Positions 19,039-28,436 are shown, numbered from the stretch's first letter. The stretch is DNA of 64,000 nucleotides from an uncultured Alistipes sp. (GCA_910577475.1 CAJTLJ010000009.1:44933-108932), one strand, 5' to 3'. The notes: generated from the letters alone by a model not told the origin. Numbers and translations are program-made.

Positions 19039-19611
19039 CTATTCCTCCTCCTCTACGACTTCGGTGATGGTGACGGTCCAGTTGAAGAGGTCGTTGGCGC
19101 ACTTCGCCTCCATGCGGGCGATCTGCGAGTTGCTGGTCGTGTCGGCCAGGATGGCGTTGAAGAACTGTTCCATCGTCGAGTAGGTGTTGTTCACCTGCTG
19201 CGAGAAGCAGCTGTAGAACGCCTTCAGCTGGTCGCGCGTCAGACCCGAGGGCAGAATTCCCTGGGCCACCAGATAGTCGTAGGGGTAGAGGTGGCGCATG
19301 TTGCGTGCGTCGGTGTTGAGCTCCTCGACGATGGTCGTCACGACCACCATCTCCACCGTGTCGTCGACACCCGGCAGCTGGATGAATTCGGCATAGACCG
19401 GATAGTCGTTTTCGAGATCGAGCGCCACGCCGTCGGAGAAGATGCCGAATTCGGCGTCGGTCAGATCGTTCAGATAGACCATCTGCCGATACTGGTTGAT
19501 GGCTTCGCGCACGGCTTTGCGTTCCTGTGCGTTCCAGCGCTTTTGTTGCGAGCAGGCGATCATCGAGAGAAAGGCCGCTACCACGGTGCACGAAAGTAAA
19601 AATCTTTTCAT
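19039..19611 (-). CDS. Hypothetical lipoprotein
   Basis: 190 aa. Signal peptide with lipobox (SMIAC), then a soluble helical domain. No family recognised. The acidic end VVEEEE is notable. The start at 19611 (MKRFLLSC) is chosen for its signal peptide; the frame extends upstream without one. The C-terminal EEEE is near a terminator shared with the lipid kinase gene. Confidence 0.75.
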   Translation of the reverse strand: MKRFLLSCTVVAAFLSMIACSQQKRWNAQERKAVREAINQYRQMVYLNDLTDAEFGIFSDGVALDLENDYPVYAEFIQLPGVDDTVEMVVVTTIVEELNTDARNMRHLYPYDYLVAQGILPSGLTRDQLKAFYSCFSQQVNNTYSTMEQFFNAILADTTSNSQIARMEAKCANDLFNWTVTITEVVEEEE

Positions 19612-19683
19612 TGCTATACGTTTGATTTGGTTTTTCCTTCGCACACTCCGCAAGCCTCGTGCCAAAGGCTTTGCCCCGGCTGC

Positions 19684-20067
19684 TCAACGGGGCGGCTCAT
19701 GCTCTTCGATGTAGCGCAGAATCTCCTCGCGCAGCGATTTCGGGACGACGTTCCGTTGCAGGACCAGCAGGTAGGAGTGGCGGATCTGCTCGCGCAGAAA
19801 CGCTTCGGGGAGGTCGCCCGTGACATAGACGTCGTTCCAGTGCCGTTTGCTGCTGTGCCAGGCGGGGGTGATCTCGCGGTAGCGCTCGCGCAGCTCGACG
19901 GCCCGGTCGGGGTCGCACTTCACGGCGAAACGCGTGAAGTTCTCCATGCCGGCGTAGGCGTACATCTTGCCGCCGATCTTGTAGACCAGCGTCGTCTCGT
20001 CGAACGGGGTGCACTCCTCGCTCATCGGAAGCGAGAGGCAGTAGTCGCGGAATTCCAGAATGTCCAT
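19684..20067 (-). CDS. MmcQ/YjbR family protein
   Basis: 127 aa, whole family length. Typical blocks: MDILEFRDYCLSLP, KIGGKMYAY, VKCDPDRAVELRERY, PAWHSSKRHWNDV. YjbR proteins have a CyaY-like fold with possible DNA binding; function not known. Start at 20067, with a -7 box at 20096-20103 back to back with the flavin reductase promoter. Confidence 0.85.
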   Translation of the reverse strand: MDILEFRDYCLSLPMSEECTPFDETTLVYKIGGKMYAYAGMENFTRFAVKCDPDRAVELRERYREITPAWHSSKRHWNDVYVTGDLPEAFLREQIRHSYLLVLQRNVVPKSLREEILRYIEEHEPPR

Positions 20068-20095
20068 GTCGGTCGGGTTTTGCAGGAAACGAAGA

Positions 20096-20103
20096 CAAAG
20101 ATA
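20096..20103 (-). promoter_or_regulatory. MmcQ/YjbR gene -7 box
   Basis: TATCTTTG on the minus strand, 28 bases before the start. Confidence 0.55.
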
Positions 20104-20123
20104 GCGATTTTTGAAAAAAGATG

Positions 20124-20131
20124 TATCTTTG
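20124..20131 (+). promoter_or_regulatory. Flavin reductase -7 box
   Basis: TATCTTTG only 5 bases before the ATG, so the transcript should start at or inside the start codon (leaderless). Confidence 0.55.
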
Positions 20132-20136
20132 CCGGC

Positions 20137-20721
20137 ATGAAAGAGAATTGGAAACCCGGAACATTGATCTATCCGCTGCCGGTCGTGCTGGTGAGCTGCG
20201 GCGAGCGCGAGGAGGAGTTCAATCTGGTGACCGTCGCCTGGACGGGTACGGTCTGCACCGATCCGCCGATGTGCTACATCTCGCTCCGCCGCGAGCGCCA
20301 CTCCCATGAGATCATCAGCCGGACGGGCGAGTTCGTCATCAATCTCACCACCGAGGAGCTGGCGCGCGCTACTGACTGGTGCGGCGTGAAGTCGGGGCGC
20401 GACTGCGACAAGTTTCGCGAAATGGGGCTCACGCCCGCTCCGGGCGTGGCCGTGAAGGCCCCCGTGGTGGCCGAGGCTCCGCTCTCGATCGAGTGCCGCG
20501 TGCGTCAGGTCATGCCGTTGGGTTCGCACGACATGTTTCTGGCCGAGGTGGTCAACGTGCAGGCCGACGACCGCTATATCGACCCCGCGACGGGACGTTT
20601 CTCGCTTGAGGCGGCCCGCCCCATCGTCTACTCGCACGGCCACTATTTCCGGCTGGGCGAGATGCTCGGCCACTTCGGCTGGTCGGTCCGCCGCAAGAAG
20701 ACCCGCAGCGGAGGCCGTTGA
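20137..20721 (+). CDS. Flavin reductase family protein
   Basis: 194 aa. Flavin reductase-like split barrel: LVTVAWTGTVCTDPPMCYISLRR, GEFVINLTTEEL, the SIECRV strand, and HxHYFRLGEMLG at the end. Such proteins bind FMN and reduce it or serve as flavoproteins. The family usually starts at this MKENWKPG methionine, which fits a promoter box ending 5 bases before it. Confidence 0.85.
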   Translation: MKENWKPGTLIYPLPVVLVSCGEREEEFNLVTVAWTGTVCTDPPMCYISLRRERHSHEIISRTGEFVINLTTEELARATDWCGVKSGRDCDKFREMGLTPAPGVAVKAPVVAEAPLSIECRVRQVMPLGSHDMFLAEVVNVQADDRYIDPATGRFSLEAARPIVYSHGHYFRLGEMLGHFGWSVRRKKTRSGGR

Positions 20722-20763
20722 GACGGCCGGGGCCGGCGTGTTGCAAATATGAGAAAAACGTAC

Positions 20764-20771
20764 TACATTTG
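20764..20771 (+). promoter_or_regulatory. -7 box for the cysteine-rich lipoprotein/MauE pair
   Basis: TACATTTG, 53 bases before the small lipoprotein start. Confidence 0.5.
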
Positions 20772-20824
20772 TAGCCGTTTCGGCCAGTCCGAACCCCATT
20801 CCCCGAACAGTAAAACGAAAGACC

Positions 20825-21010
20825 ATGAAGAAAATAATCTCACTTTGCGGTTTGGTCGTCCTCGCGGCGGTCGTGTGCAGCTCGTGTTCCGATGACAAGG
20901 TGTGCCGCTGCGTCTATCGAGACAGCGGCAAGGCCCACTATTTCGAGGCCGACGAATCGGAGAGTTGCAGCGATGCGACCACTTCGGAGGTGATCTGCCG
21001 CGAGGAGTAG
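20825..21010 (+). CDS. Small cysteine-rich lipoprotein
   Basis: 61 aa. Signal peptide ending in a lipobox-like VCSSC; the mature part of about 40 residues has four further cysteines (VCRC, SCS, VIC) and many acidic residues. No family recognised. Twenty-two bases upstream of the MauE-thioredoxin gene and sharing its promoter, so it may be handled by that redox protein. That partnership is inference. Confidence 0.6.
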   Translation: MKKIISLCGLVVLAAVVCSSCSDDKVCRCVYRDSGKAHYFEADESESCSDATTSEVICREE

Positions 21011-21032
21011 CCCCGCTCGGACGCTCTTTCCG

Positions 21033-21974
21033 ATGAACCGGCTGCGCCCTGTCGCCAAGTGGATGCTCGGAGGGCTGTTCTGTCTCTCCGCCCTGCTGAA
21101 ACTGCGCTCGATCGATTCGTTCGAGCTCTACCTCTTTTCATTCGGGGTCGTCTCGTTCGACGGTTGTTCCCTGCTTGCCCGCCTGCTCATCGGAGCCGAG
21201 GCGATGCTGGGTGCGATGTTTCTGACGGGCTGGCACCACCGTCTGCTGTGCCGGCTCTATGCGGCGGTGCTGGCCGGCTTCTCGCTCTGGCTGCTCTTTC
21301 TGCTCGCGGCCGGCGAGGAGGGCAACTGCCACTGCTTCGGCGAGGCGGTCGTACTCGACGCTCCGGCGTCGCTCCTGAAAAATCTCCTGCTGGCGCTGCT
21401 GCTCGCTTTTGTCTGGCGGATGGACGACCGGACCGATCCGCCCCGTGTCTTTTGGATCGCCGGGGGCGGTTGCGCGCTCTTTCTGCTCGTGTTTCTTCTC
21501 TCGCCGCCCGACCGTTTCCTGCGGGCGCGCCACCGTTCGACCGAACTCGTCCCTGAGCTCTATGCTCCGGTAGCGGATTCGCTCCGCCTCGACAGGGGGC
21601 GGCGCATGGTCTGCCTCTATAGTCCCGGGTGCCGCTACTGCCGCCTGACGGCCCGCAAGGTCGCCGCATTGTGGCGTCGTCACGAGCTGGATCCGCAGTG
21701 CATCAGCTGCATCTTCATGCGGACCGAAAGCGAGATGACGCAGGAGATCGACCGTTTCTTCGACGAGTACGGGGGCAGGCGGTTTCCCCGGGCGGTGCTC
21801 GACCCCAGGCCGATGCTCGATCTGTGCAACGGAGCCTTGCCGCTGGTGCTGCTGACCGAGGAGGGGCGCGTCGTGGCCGAGTACGGTTTCCGCACCCTCG
21901 ACGAAGCGGCCGTCGTCCGGTTTCTTACCGAAGATCGGCCTGGGAGTAGATGCTCCGCAGCCGGCGGGTCATGA
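21033..21974 (+). CDS. MauE/DoxX-like membrane protein with C-terminal thioredoxin-like domain
   Basis: 313 aa. N-terminal four-helix MauE/DoxX-type domain (about 10-125) with a CHC pair in the loop (C99, C101), a fifth helix (about 140-157), then a periplasmic thioredoxin-like domain with CRYC (200-203). MauE proteins pass electrons or help form disulfides. The fused layout suggests a self-contained redox relay to a periplasmic substrate. The last 50 bases overlap the end of the convergent MATE gene. Confidence 0.75.
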   Translation: MNRLRPVAKWMLGGLFCLSALLKLRSIDSFELYLFSFGVVSFDGCSLLARLLIGAEAMLGAMFLTGWHHRLLCRLYAAVLAGFSLWLLFLLAAGEEGNCHCFGEAVVLDAPASLLKNLLLALLLAFVWRMDDRTDPPRVFWIAGGGCALFLLVFLLSPPDRFLRARHRSTELVPELYAPVADSLRLDRGRRMVCLYSPGCRYCRLTARKVAALWRRHELDPQCISCIFMRTESEMTQEIDRFFDEYGGRRFPRAVLDPRPMLDLCNGALPLVLLTEEGRVVAEYGFRTLDEAAVVRFLTEDRPGSRCSAAGGS

Positions 21975-23253
21975 AGAACTGCAATACGCCGCGCAGGAAC
22001 ATGAAGAGCGTGAAGGCCAGCCAGAGGGCGTCGTTGCCCGCCCAGCCCTGAAAAGCGAAGAAGATCAGAAAGTAGATGGCCGTGGCATAGAACATCGAGT
22101 TGCGCATGATGCGGGTCTGCGTGGCTCCGATCATGATGCCGTCCAGAATGAAAGGAACCGCGGCGGCGATCGGGATGGCGATGATCCAGCCGATGTAGCG
22201 GCCGGCCAGTTCGACGATCCGCCCGGCATCCGCCGAGTCGGCGGGGACGAAGAGCCCCACCAGATCGCGCCACCCGACGACGTAGATGCCCACGAACAGC
22301 ACCGAGATCAGCGTACCCCACACCAGACAGCGCTTCAGGCAGCGGCGCAGCGCCTTGCCGTCACGTGCGCCGATGAAACGTCCCGTGAGGGCTTCGGCCG
22401 CCAGCGCGAAGCCGTCGTTCATATAGGAGAAGAGGGTGAAGAGTTGCAGCAGCAGCGTATTGACAGCCAATACCCCCTCCTCCATGCGGGCGGATACGGC
22501 CGTGAAGAAGGTGTAGACCGCCACGATGCAGAAGGTGCGCAGCATGATGTCGCGGTTGATGGTGAAGAAGCGCCACATGGGGTGCCAGTCGAACACCTCG
22601 CGCCAGTCGATGCGGGTGAGCAGTTTGCCGTAGCGGAAGGGGAGGGCGACGGCGGCGATGACGACGCCCGTGGTCTGTGCCGCGACCGATGCGTAGGCGA
22701 TGCCGACGATTCCCATGTCGAAGCCGAAGACGAACCAGAGGCTGCAAAGGATGTGGATCACGTTGACCGTGATGGCGGTCAGCATGGGGATCAGGGCGTT
22801 CTGCATGCCGGTATACCAGCCGTTGAAGCCGAAGAGCAGAATGCCCGCCGGGACGGCCCAGATGCGGGCGTAGTAGTAGTCGCTGACGATCTGGTTTCCG
22901 TTCATGATCCGCAGGGCGAACTCGCCCAGGGGGTGTTGCAACAGGAGGACGGCGAGGCCCATGACGGCCGAAACGCTCAGCGAGCGGACCAGCATGCGGG
23001 TGCATTCGCGGTAGTCTCCGGCGCCGAAGGCCTGGGCGGTCAGGCCGCTCGTGCCCATGCGGACGAACCCGCAGTTCCAGTAGATGAAGTTGAAGATCGA
23101 GACGCCGATGGCCAGGGCGCCGATGGTGGCGGCCGGGTTTTCGCTGTCCCAGTGTCCGGCGATGGCGGTGCCGGCGATGCCCATGAGCGGAACGGTGATG
23201 TTCGAGACGATGTTCGGCAGGGCGATTCGCAATATTTCGCGGTTCATGTTCAT
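21925..23253 (-). CDS. MATE family efflux transporter
   Basis: 442 aa with about 12 membrane helices and the MATE/DinF pattern (ALPNIVSNITVPLMGIAGTA at the N terminus, repeated halves). Exports drugs or metabolites by Na+ or H+ antiport; substrate unknown. Start at 23253 is preferred because AAGGAG lies 5 bases upstream; 23247 (second ATG) is the alternative. A -7 box lies at 23278-23285. It overlaps the MauE gene tail by 50 bases. Confidence 0.85.
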   Translation of the reverse strand: MNMNREILRIALPNIVSNITVPLMGIAGTAIAGHWDSENPAATIGALAIGVSIFNFIYWNCGFVRMGTSGLTAQAFGAGDYRECTRMLVRSLSVSAVMGLAVLLLQHPLGEFALRIMNGNQIVSDYYYARIWAVPAGILLFGFNGWYTGMQNALIPMLTAITVNVIHILCSLWFVFGFDMGIVGIAYASVAAQTTGVVIAAVALPFRYGKLLTRIDWREVFDWHPMWRFFTINRDIMLRTFCIVAVYTFFTAVSARMEEGVLAVNTLLLQLFTLFSYMNDGFALAAEALTGRFIGARDGKALRRCLKRCLVWGTLISVLFVGIYVVGWRDLVGLFVPADSADAGRIVELAGRYIGWIIAIPIAAAVPFILDGIMIGATQTRIMRNSMFYATAIYFLIFFAFQGWAGNDALWLAFTLFMFLRGVLQFFMTRRLRSIYSQADLR

Positions 23254-23277
23254 GGAACTCCTTGTTTTTTCGGGGTG

Positions 23278-23285
23278 CAAAGATA
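23278..23285 (-). promoter_or_regulatory. MATE gene -7 box
   Basis: TATCTTTG on the minus strand, 24 bases before the start at 23253. Confidence 0.55.
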
Positions 23286-23401
23286 GGGTTGTCGCGCGCA
23301 ATATGCAATCCGCATGCGAAGAATTCGACAAAAAGATCCTGCGGAGAGGTTTTTCCGGGGAATTGGAGCCCCCGTTGTGCGCGAATCCCGAAAAAAAGGA
23401 T

Positions 23402-23409
23402 TACCTTTG
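23402..23409 (+). promoter_or_regulatory. -7 box for the pseudouridine synthase gene
   Basis: TACCTTTG, 65 bases before the ATG. Confidence 0.5.
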
Positions 23410-23474
23410 CCGAATATTTCAGCCGGCATGCCGCTCGGGTATGGCCGGAATATCGAAGATTTAAGAGAATTATT

Positions 23475-24818
23475 ATGAAAAATTTCAAAAACGACTCGAC
23501 GTCGACCCTCGCCCGTTTCGGTCGCGACCAGCGGACGAGAACCTCTTCCACTACTGCGGAACGCGTTGAGCGTCGTCCGCGTTTGCAGCGTGAGGCTGGT
23601 GACGCGGATTCTGCGGCACAGCCGGCACGGCGTGCCTCCTTCAATCCCAACTTCACGCGGGATAACCGTCCGGTAGGGGAGACCCGCGAGCGTCGCTCCT
23701 GTGGCGACAAACCCCGCTACGGCGAGAACGACAAGCCTCGTTACGGAGCCGGGAAATACACGCCCCGCGGCGAAGGCGGCCAGCCGGCCGAGGAGCGCCG
23801 CTATGGTGACAAACCGCGCTTCGGCGGAAACCGCTCCCGTTTCGGCGGCGACAAGCCCCGCTACGGCGAGAACGACAAGCCTCGTTACGGGGCCGGGAAA
23901 TACACGCCCCGCGGCGAAAGCGACCAGCCGGCTGAGGAGCGCCGCTATGGCGACAAGCCCGCTTACGGAGCCAAGAAGTTCGGTCCCAAAAAGTTCGGAG
24001 AGAAGAAATTCGGCGACAAACCTCGTTTCGGGGCTCCCAAGCGGGAGTTCCGCCGTGAAGAGAAGCCGAAGAGCTATCCCAAATACGACCCCAGCAAACA
24101 GATCGGCGAGATGCGTCTGAACCGCTTCATCGCCCAGTCGGGACTCTGCTCGCGTCGCGAGGCCGACGACTTCATCTCGGCCGGACTGGTCTCGGTGAAC
24201 GGCGTGATCGTAACGGAACTCGGTTCGAAGGTGATGCCGACGGACGAGGTGAAGTTCAACGACAGCCGGGTCGAGGGTGAAAAGAAGGTCTACCTGGTGC
24301 TGAACAAGCCCAAAGGGTATGTGACCTCGCTGGAGGACCCCCACGCCGACAAGCTGGTGATGGATCTGATCAAGGGTGCCTGCACGGAGCGTATCTATCC
24401 GGTAGGACGTCTGGACAAGAACAGTCTGGGTCTGCTGCTCTTCACCAACGACGGCGACCTCACCAAACAGCTCACCCACCCGGCCTACAAGAAGAAGAAA
24501 ATCTATCAGGTGACGCTCGACAAGCCCCTCACGCGTGCCGACATGGATGCCATTGCCGAAGGCATCACGCTGGAGGACGGCGAGATTCACGCCGACGAGG
24601 TATCCTATGTAAAGGAGAACAAGAAGGAGGTGGGCATCGAGATCCACTCGGGCCGCAACCGAATCGTGCGTCGCATTTTCGAGTCGCTTGGCTACACGGT
24701 GCAGAAGCTCGACCGTGTATACTACGCCGGTCTGACGAAGAAGAACCTGAAGCGCGGCGGCTGGCGTTTCCTGACCCGCGACGAGGTGAACCGGCTGAAG
24801 TCGGGCCAGTACGAATAG
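23475..24818 (+). CDS. RluB/RsuA-type rRNA pseudouridine synthase with long low-complexity N terminus
   Basis: 447 aa. The last 240 residues are a standard enzyme: an S4 RNA-binding domain (MRLNRFIAQSGLCSRREAD) and a synthase domain with the active-site aspartate in GRLDKNSLGLLL and LNKPKGYVTS. It converts a uridine of 23S or 16S rRNA. The first 205 residues are a basic, glycine-, arginine- and tyrosine-rich disordered tail with two copies of a 48-residue unit (GDKPRYGENDKPRYGAGKY...). Start at 23475; the frame stays open upstream but runs through the promoter. obg follows after 24 bases. Confidence 0.9.
   Translation: MKNFKNDSTSTLARFGRDQRTRTSSTTAERVERRPRLQREAGDADSAAQPARRASFNPNFTRDNRPVGETRERRSCGDKPRYGENDKPRYGAGKYTPRGEGGQPAEERRYGDKPRFGGNRSRFGGDKPRYGENDKPRYGAGKYTPRGESDQPAEERRYGDKPAYGAKKFGPKKFGEKKFGDKPRFGAPKREFRREEKPKSYPKYDPSKQIGEMRLNRFIAQSGLCSRREADDFISAGLVSVNGVIVTELGSKVMPTDEVKFNDSRVEGEKKVYLVLNKPKGYVTSLEDPHADKLVMDLIKGACTERIYPVGRLDKNSLGLLLFTNDGDLTKQLTHPAYKKKKIYQVTLDKPLTRADMDAIAEGITLEDGEIHADEVSYVKENKKEVGIEIHSGRNRIVRRIFESLGYTVQKLDRVYYAGLTKKNLKRGGWRFLTRDEVNRLKSGQYE
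23703..23962 (+). repeat. 144-bp tandem repeat inside the pseudouridine synthase gene
   Basis: Two near-identical units begin at 23703 and 23847 (offset 144 bp, 48 codons). Most differences are at third bases, so the protein repeat has been kept. Both encode the disordered basic tail. Confidence 0.8.
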
Positions 24819-24842
24819 CCGAAACCGAAAAGACCCAAACGT

Positions 24843-25856
24843 ATGGCAGGTTCAAATTTTGTTGACTACGTAAAGATTTTTGCCCGTTCGGGCCACGGAG
24901 GAGCCGGTTCCGCGCACTTCCGCCGGGAGAAATTCGTCGCCTTCGGAGGACCCGACGGCGGCGACGGCGGCAAGGGCGGCAGCATCATCCTGCAAGGCGA
25001 CAGCCAGTATTGGACGCTGATCCACCTGAAGTACCAGCGTCACCAGTTCGCCGAGGACGGTCAGAACGGTTCCGGGGCCCGCTCTACGGGCCGCGATGCC
25101 AAGGACATCGTCATCCCCGTGCCGCTGGGAACGGTGGCCAAGCGGCAGGTGGTGAACGAAGAGGGTGAGGTCGAGGAACATTTCGTCGGCGAGGTGACCG
25201 CCCAGGGCGAGCAGCTGGTGCTGCTCAAGGGCGGTCGCGGAGGGCTGGGCAACTGGCACTTCAAGAGCGCCACGAACCAGACGCCCCGCTTCGCCCAGCC
25301 CGGCGAGGAGGGCGACGAGGGGGCTTTCGTGCTGGAGCTGAAAGTGCTGGCCGACGTCGGTCTGGTCGGATTCCCCAATGCCGGTAAGAGCACGCTGCTG
25401 TCTGTCGTATCGGCCGCGCGGCCCAAGATCGCCAACTACGCCTTCACGACGCTGGAGCCCAATCTGGGCATCGTCGAGGTGCGCGACGGACGTTCGTTCG
25501 TGATGGCCGACATTCCCGGCATCATCGAGGGGGCGCACGAGGGCAAGGGGCTGGGAACCCGTTTCCTGCGCCATATCGAGCGCAACTCGGTGCTGCTCTT
25601 CATGATTCCGGCCGACAGCGACGACGTGCGGCGCGACTACGAGGTGCTGCTGGGCGAACTGACGCAGTATAATCCCGAACTGCTGGACAAGGAGCGTCTG
25701 CTGGCGGTCACGAAGTGCGACATGCTCGACGAGGGGCTGATCGAGGAGATGAAGGCCCATCTGCCCGAGGGCATCGAGACGATCTTCATCTCGTCGGTGT
25801 CGAATCTCAATATCCGTCAGTTGAAAGACAAACTCTGGGAGGCCCTGCACCGTTAG
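24843..25856 (+). CDS. obg: GTPase Obg (CgtA)
   Basis: 337 aa. Glycine-rich Obg domain ([12 protein letters not shown] near residues 38-49), then the GTPase: GFPNAGKST (about 177), FTTLEPN switch, [14 protein letters not shown]. It supports 50S assembly and links growth to (p)ppGpp. No C-terminal extension. The stop overlaps the convergent DUF5689 stop by 4 bases. Confidence 0.97.
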   Translation: MAGSNFVDYVKIFARSGHGGAGSAHFRREKFVAFGGPDGGDGGKGGSIILQGDSQYWTLIHLKYQRHQFAEDGQNGSGARSTGRDAKDIVIPVPLGTVAKRQVVNEEGEVEEHFVGEVTAQGEQLVLLKGGRGGLGNWHFKSATNQTPRFAQPGEEGDEGAFVLELKVLADVGLVGFPNAGKSTLLSVVSAARPKIANYAFTTLEPNLGIVEVRDGRSFVMADIPGIIEGAHEGKGLGTRFLRHIERNSVLLFMIPADSDDVRRDYEVLLGELTQYNPELLDKERLLAVTKCDMLDEGLIEEMKAHLPEGIETIFISSVSNLNIRQLKDKLWEALHR

Positions 25857-26635
25857 CGCTGCCGGAGATCGAAGTCGCGGTTTGAGATGCGGAGCTGCAG
25901 CTCGCCGTTGAACCGATCCAGAATTCCGCACACGGAGCCCTTGCCGTTCGGCAGGGGCTCCGTCGCGTAGAGACATTCCGCTGCGGTGTAGAGGGTCAGC
26001 GTACGGCCTTTGTCGTCGCACAGCCGGCGGCGGGTCGCCACGGGACGGCCGGTCTCCGGATCGGTATCGCACCAGCGCAGCCCCGCCTCCTCATCGACGA
26101 AACGGACCTCCGAAATCCGTATGAATCGGCCGACCAGCGCCGGCGTGAGTTCTCCTATCGTACACGTTCTCGGCACGATAGGTTCGAAATCCTCGGCCAG
26201 CAGACGGGAGCGGAAGGAGAACTCCTCAGGGTCGATGCGCCCGACCGTCCGTTCGTCCTCCGGCTTCGCGCCCAGCTGAATCCGGCCGCCGTAATCGCCC
26301 AGCCAGAGCCCCTCGCAGAAGAGCCGGAGCGGCGCGCCCACGGGGTAGCGTTCGTGGAGCCGGTATCCGTCGACGAGCAGTTCGATGCCGCCGCTGCGGT
26401 CCTCGATCCAGAGCCGGCGGGGAAACTCGCGGAAGAGATCGTTGCCGGTGATGCGGCCCTCGACGATCAGGGTGCGCCGGATGGAGCAGGAGGCACCGCG
26501 GCAGAGCGACTTGAGGTAGGCGATGTCGACCGTCTCGGCATTGCCGGGGTCGAAGTGCTCTTCGAACCGCAGCTCGTCGGCCGTGCCGCACGCACCGAGC
26601 AGGCAGAGCCAGCTAATCCAGACAATCCGTTTCAT
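25853..26635 (-). CDS. DUF5689-like lipoprotein (second of two)
   Basis: 260 aa. Signal peptide and lipobox (LLGAC). The body resembles DUF5689 ([42 protein letters not shown] split into shorter motifs), an OB-fold-like domain of Bacteroidetes surface or periplasmic lipoproteins of unknown role. It begins 23 bases inside the upstream DUF5689 gene's end and is a paralog of it. Confidence 0.75.
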   Translation of the reverse strand: MKRIVWISWLCLLGACGTADELRFEEHFDPGNAETVDIAYLKSLCRGASCSIRRTLIVEGRITGNDLFREFPRRLWIEDRSGGIELLVDGYRLHERYPVGAPLRLFCEGLWLGDYGGRIQLGAKPEDERTVGRIDPEEFSFRSRLLAEDFEPIVPRTCTIGELTPALVGRFIRISEVRFVDEEAGLRWCDTDPETGRPVATRRRLCDDKGRTLTLYTAAECLYATEPLPNGKGSVCGILDRFNGELQLRISNRDFDLRQR

Positions 26636-27386
26636 CGCGCAGTTTGATGATGTAGCCCGCATGCGGACCGGTGTCGATCCGTTGCAACATGCCGCGCAGG
26701 GCGACCCTCCCCGCGGGGATCGGCTGTCGGGCGAAGCGGGCATAAGAGCTGACGTAGGTGTGGATTGCGAACCCTTCGTCGTCGACGAAACGGCGGTAGC
26801 CCTCCCAGCAGGGCTCCTCCTCATCCTCGGGTTCGTACCGGAATCCGGAGAGCAGCACCAGCGTGCCGCAGAGCGCCGTGTCGAGTTCGTCGGGGGTGCG
26901 GAGCGTTCCCGTGGGAATCGGCTCCTCCCTTTCGCCGCAAAACAGATGGCAGTCCAGCAGGGACTGGGCCCGGAAATAGCCGACGGCCTCGGCCGAGGAG
27001 GGTGGGGCCGGCGGTCCGATTTGCAGCACGCCCCGCTGGCGCTCCACGCAGAGTCCCTGCACCCGCAGGCAGACCCGGCTGCCGACGGGGTAGCGGGTGT
27101 GGCTGTTATCCGTACCGGTCCGGATCTCGACGGCGGAGCGGTTCTGCTCGATGCCGAGCGTGCGATAGAAGTTGCCGGACCGGTCGCTCGTGGTGACGAT
27201 GCCCGTCAGGACGATGGGTTCGCGGATGACCGTCGCCCCGTCCAGGCAGAGCTTCTGGAACTCCGCGATCGTGACGGTCGGAACCGGAACCGGAGGCCGT
27301 TGAGGCGGTTCGGGATCGTACCCTTTCGAGCAGCCTGCCGCCGACAGCAGCAGACCGATCAGAGCGGCGTGGACGATTCGATTCAT
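26613..27386 (-). CDS. DUF5689-like lipoprotein (first of two)
   Basis: 257 aa. Lipoprotein signal (LLSAAGC, proline-rich linker after it), then the DUF5689-like domain (ITVAEFQKL-type start as TVTIAEFQKLC, IVLTGIVTTSDRSGNFYRTL, VGSRVCLRVQGL). Start at 27386; the frame is open far upstream across the divergent mscS gene, but only this start gives a signal peptide. -7 box at 27447-27454. Overlaps the next paralog by 23 bases, so translation is coupled. Confidence 0.75.
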   Translation of the reverse strand: MNRIVHAALIGLLLSAAGCSKGYDPEPPQRPPVPVPTVTIAEFQKLCLDGATVIREPIVLTGIVTTSDRSGNFYRTLGIEQNRSAVEIRTGTDNSHTRYPVGSRVCLRVQGLCVERQRGVLQIGPPAPPSSAEAVGYFRAQSLLDCHLFCGEREEPIPTGTLRTPDELDTALCGTLVLLSGFRYEPEDEEEPCWEGYRRFVDDEGFAIHTYVSSYARFARQPIPAGRVALRGMLQRIDTGPHAGYIIKLRDETDCLD

Positions 27387-27446
27387 GGCTTCGGCGACAA
27401 ATGTTCCGTTTCGGTCCGGAGGGACCCCGATCCGTTTATTTTTCGA

Positions 27447-27454
27447 CAAAGTTA
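27447..27454 (-). promoter_or_regulatory. DUF5689 pair -7 box
   Basis: TAACTTTG on the minus strand, 60 bases before the start. Confidence 0.5.
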
Positions 27455-27475
27455 GATTTTTTTCTGAAAATTGGT

Positions 27476-27483
27476 TATTTTTG
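27476..27483 (+). promoter_or_regulatory. mscS -7 box
   Basis: TATTTTTG, 32 bases before the ATG; divergent from the DUF5689 box. Confidence 0.55.
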
Positions 27484-27515
27484 TACGACATATTTAAAGG
27501 TAAAACGATTTCGAA

Positions 27516-28436
27516 ATGACTTTTTTCTCTTTGCTCGCACAGGCGGACCCTGCGGCTCCGCTGATGCTCCCCGACAGTGTACAGAAGGCCCGCTGGGCCG
27601 ATACCATTCAGAAACTTGCGACGGTCGACTGGCACGACCTGATGAAGGATTTCATCTCCGACTCCATTTGGATCGGCCTGAAGATTCTGGTGGCGCTGGC
27701 TATCTATTTCGTGGGTCGCGCTGTCATCCGCTGGGTACTGCGGATCATGGAGCGGAGCTTCGAGCGGCGTCGGGTCGACGCCTCGCTGCGCACGTTCCTG
27801 CATAATCTGGTGAGCGTGGTCGCTTATCTGCTGCTGTTGCTGGCCGTCGTGCAGACGCTCGGCGTCAACGCGACCTCGATCATTGCCATCTTCTCGGCTG
27901 CGACCCTGGCAATCGGTATGGCCCTGAGCGGAACCATGCAGAACTTCGCCGGCGGCGTGATGATCCTGTTGCTGCGTCCCTACCGGGTGGGCGACTTCAT
28001 TTCGGCGCAGGGGCAGTCGGGCACCGTGGAGGAGATCATGCTCTTCACCACCAAGATCACGACCGGGGATCGTCAGACCATCTACATCCCGAACAGCGCC
28101 ATCTCGACCTCGATTATCGACAACTACTCCCGTTCGGAGCTGCGCCGGGTCGACATTACGGTCTCGATCTCCTACGGCGACGACGTGGATGTGGCCCGGG
28201 CCGCCATGCTGGAGATCTGCAAGGCCGACGCACGGGTCCTGACCGATCCCGAAGCGGTCGTTTACGTAGCGGCGCTGGCCGACAGTTCGGTCAATCTCTC
28301 CCTGCGTGCCTGGGTGAAGAACGCCGACTACTGGGGCGTCTTTTTCGATCTCAACGAGCGGATCTACAAGATACTGCCCCAGCGGAACATCCACTTCCCG
28401 TTCCCGCAGCTGGATGTACGCATCACGAAAGAGTAA
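27516..28436 (+). CDS. Small-conductance mechanosensitive channel
   Basis: 306 aa. Three membrane helices; the pore helix has the MscS pattern (AIGMALSGTMQNFAGGVMI), followed by RPYRVGDFI and the beta domain (TVEEIMLFTTKI). It opens on membrane tension to relieve osmotic downshock. DUF5606 gene follows after 36 bases. Confidence 0.92.
   Translation: MTFFSLLAQADPAAPLMLPDSVQKARWADTIQKLATVDWHDLMKDFISDSIWIGLKILVALAIYFVGRAVIRWVLRIMERSFERRRVDASLRTFLHNLVSVVAYLLLLLAVVQTLGVNATSIIAIFSAATLAIGMALSGTMQNFAGGVMILLLRPYRVGDFISAQGQSGTVEEIMLFTTKITTGDRQTIYIPNSAISTSIIDNYSRSELRRVDITVSISYGDDVDVARAAMLEICKADARVLTDPEAVVYVAALADSSVNLSLRAWVKNADYWGVFFDLNERIYKILPQRNIHFPFPQLDVRITKE

Noticed and set aside
16541..19687. Long open frame (1048 codons) opposite pepD and the lipid kinase
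   Set aside because: It spans several real genes on the other strand and resembles no known protein; high-GC shadow.
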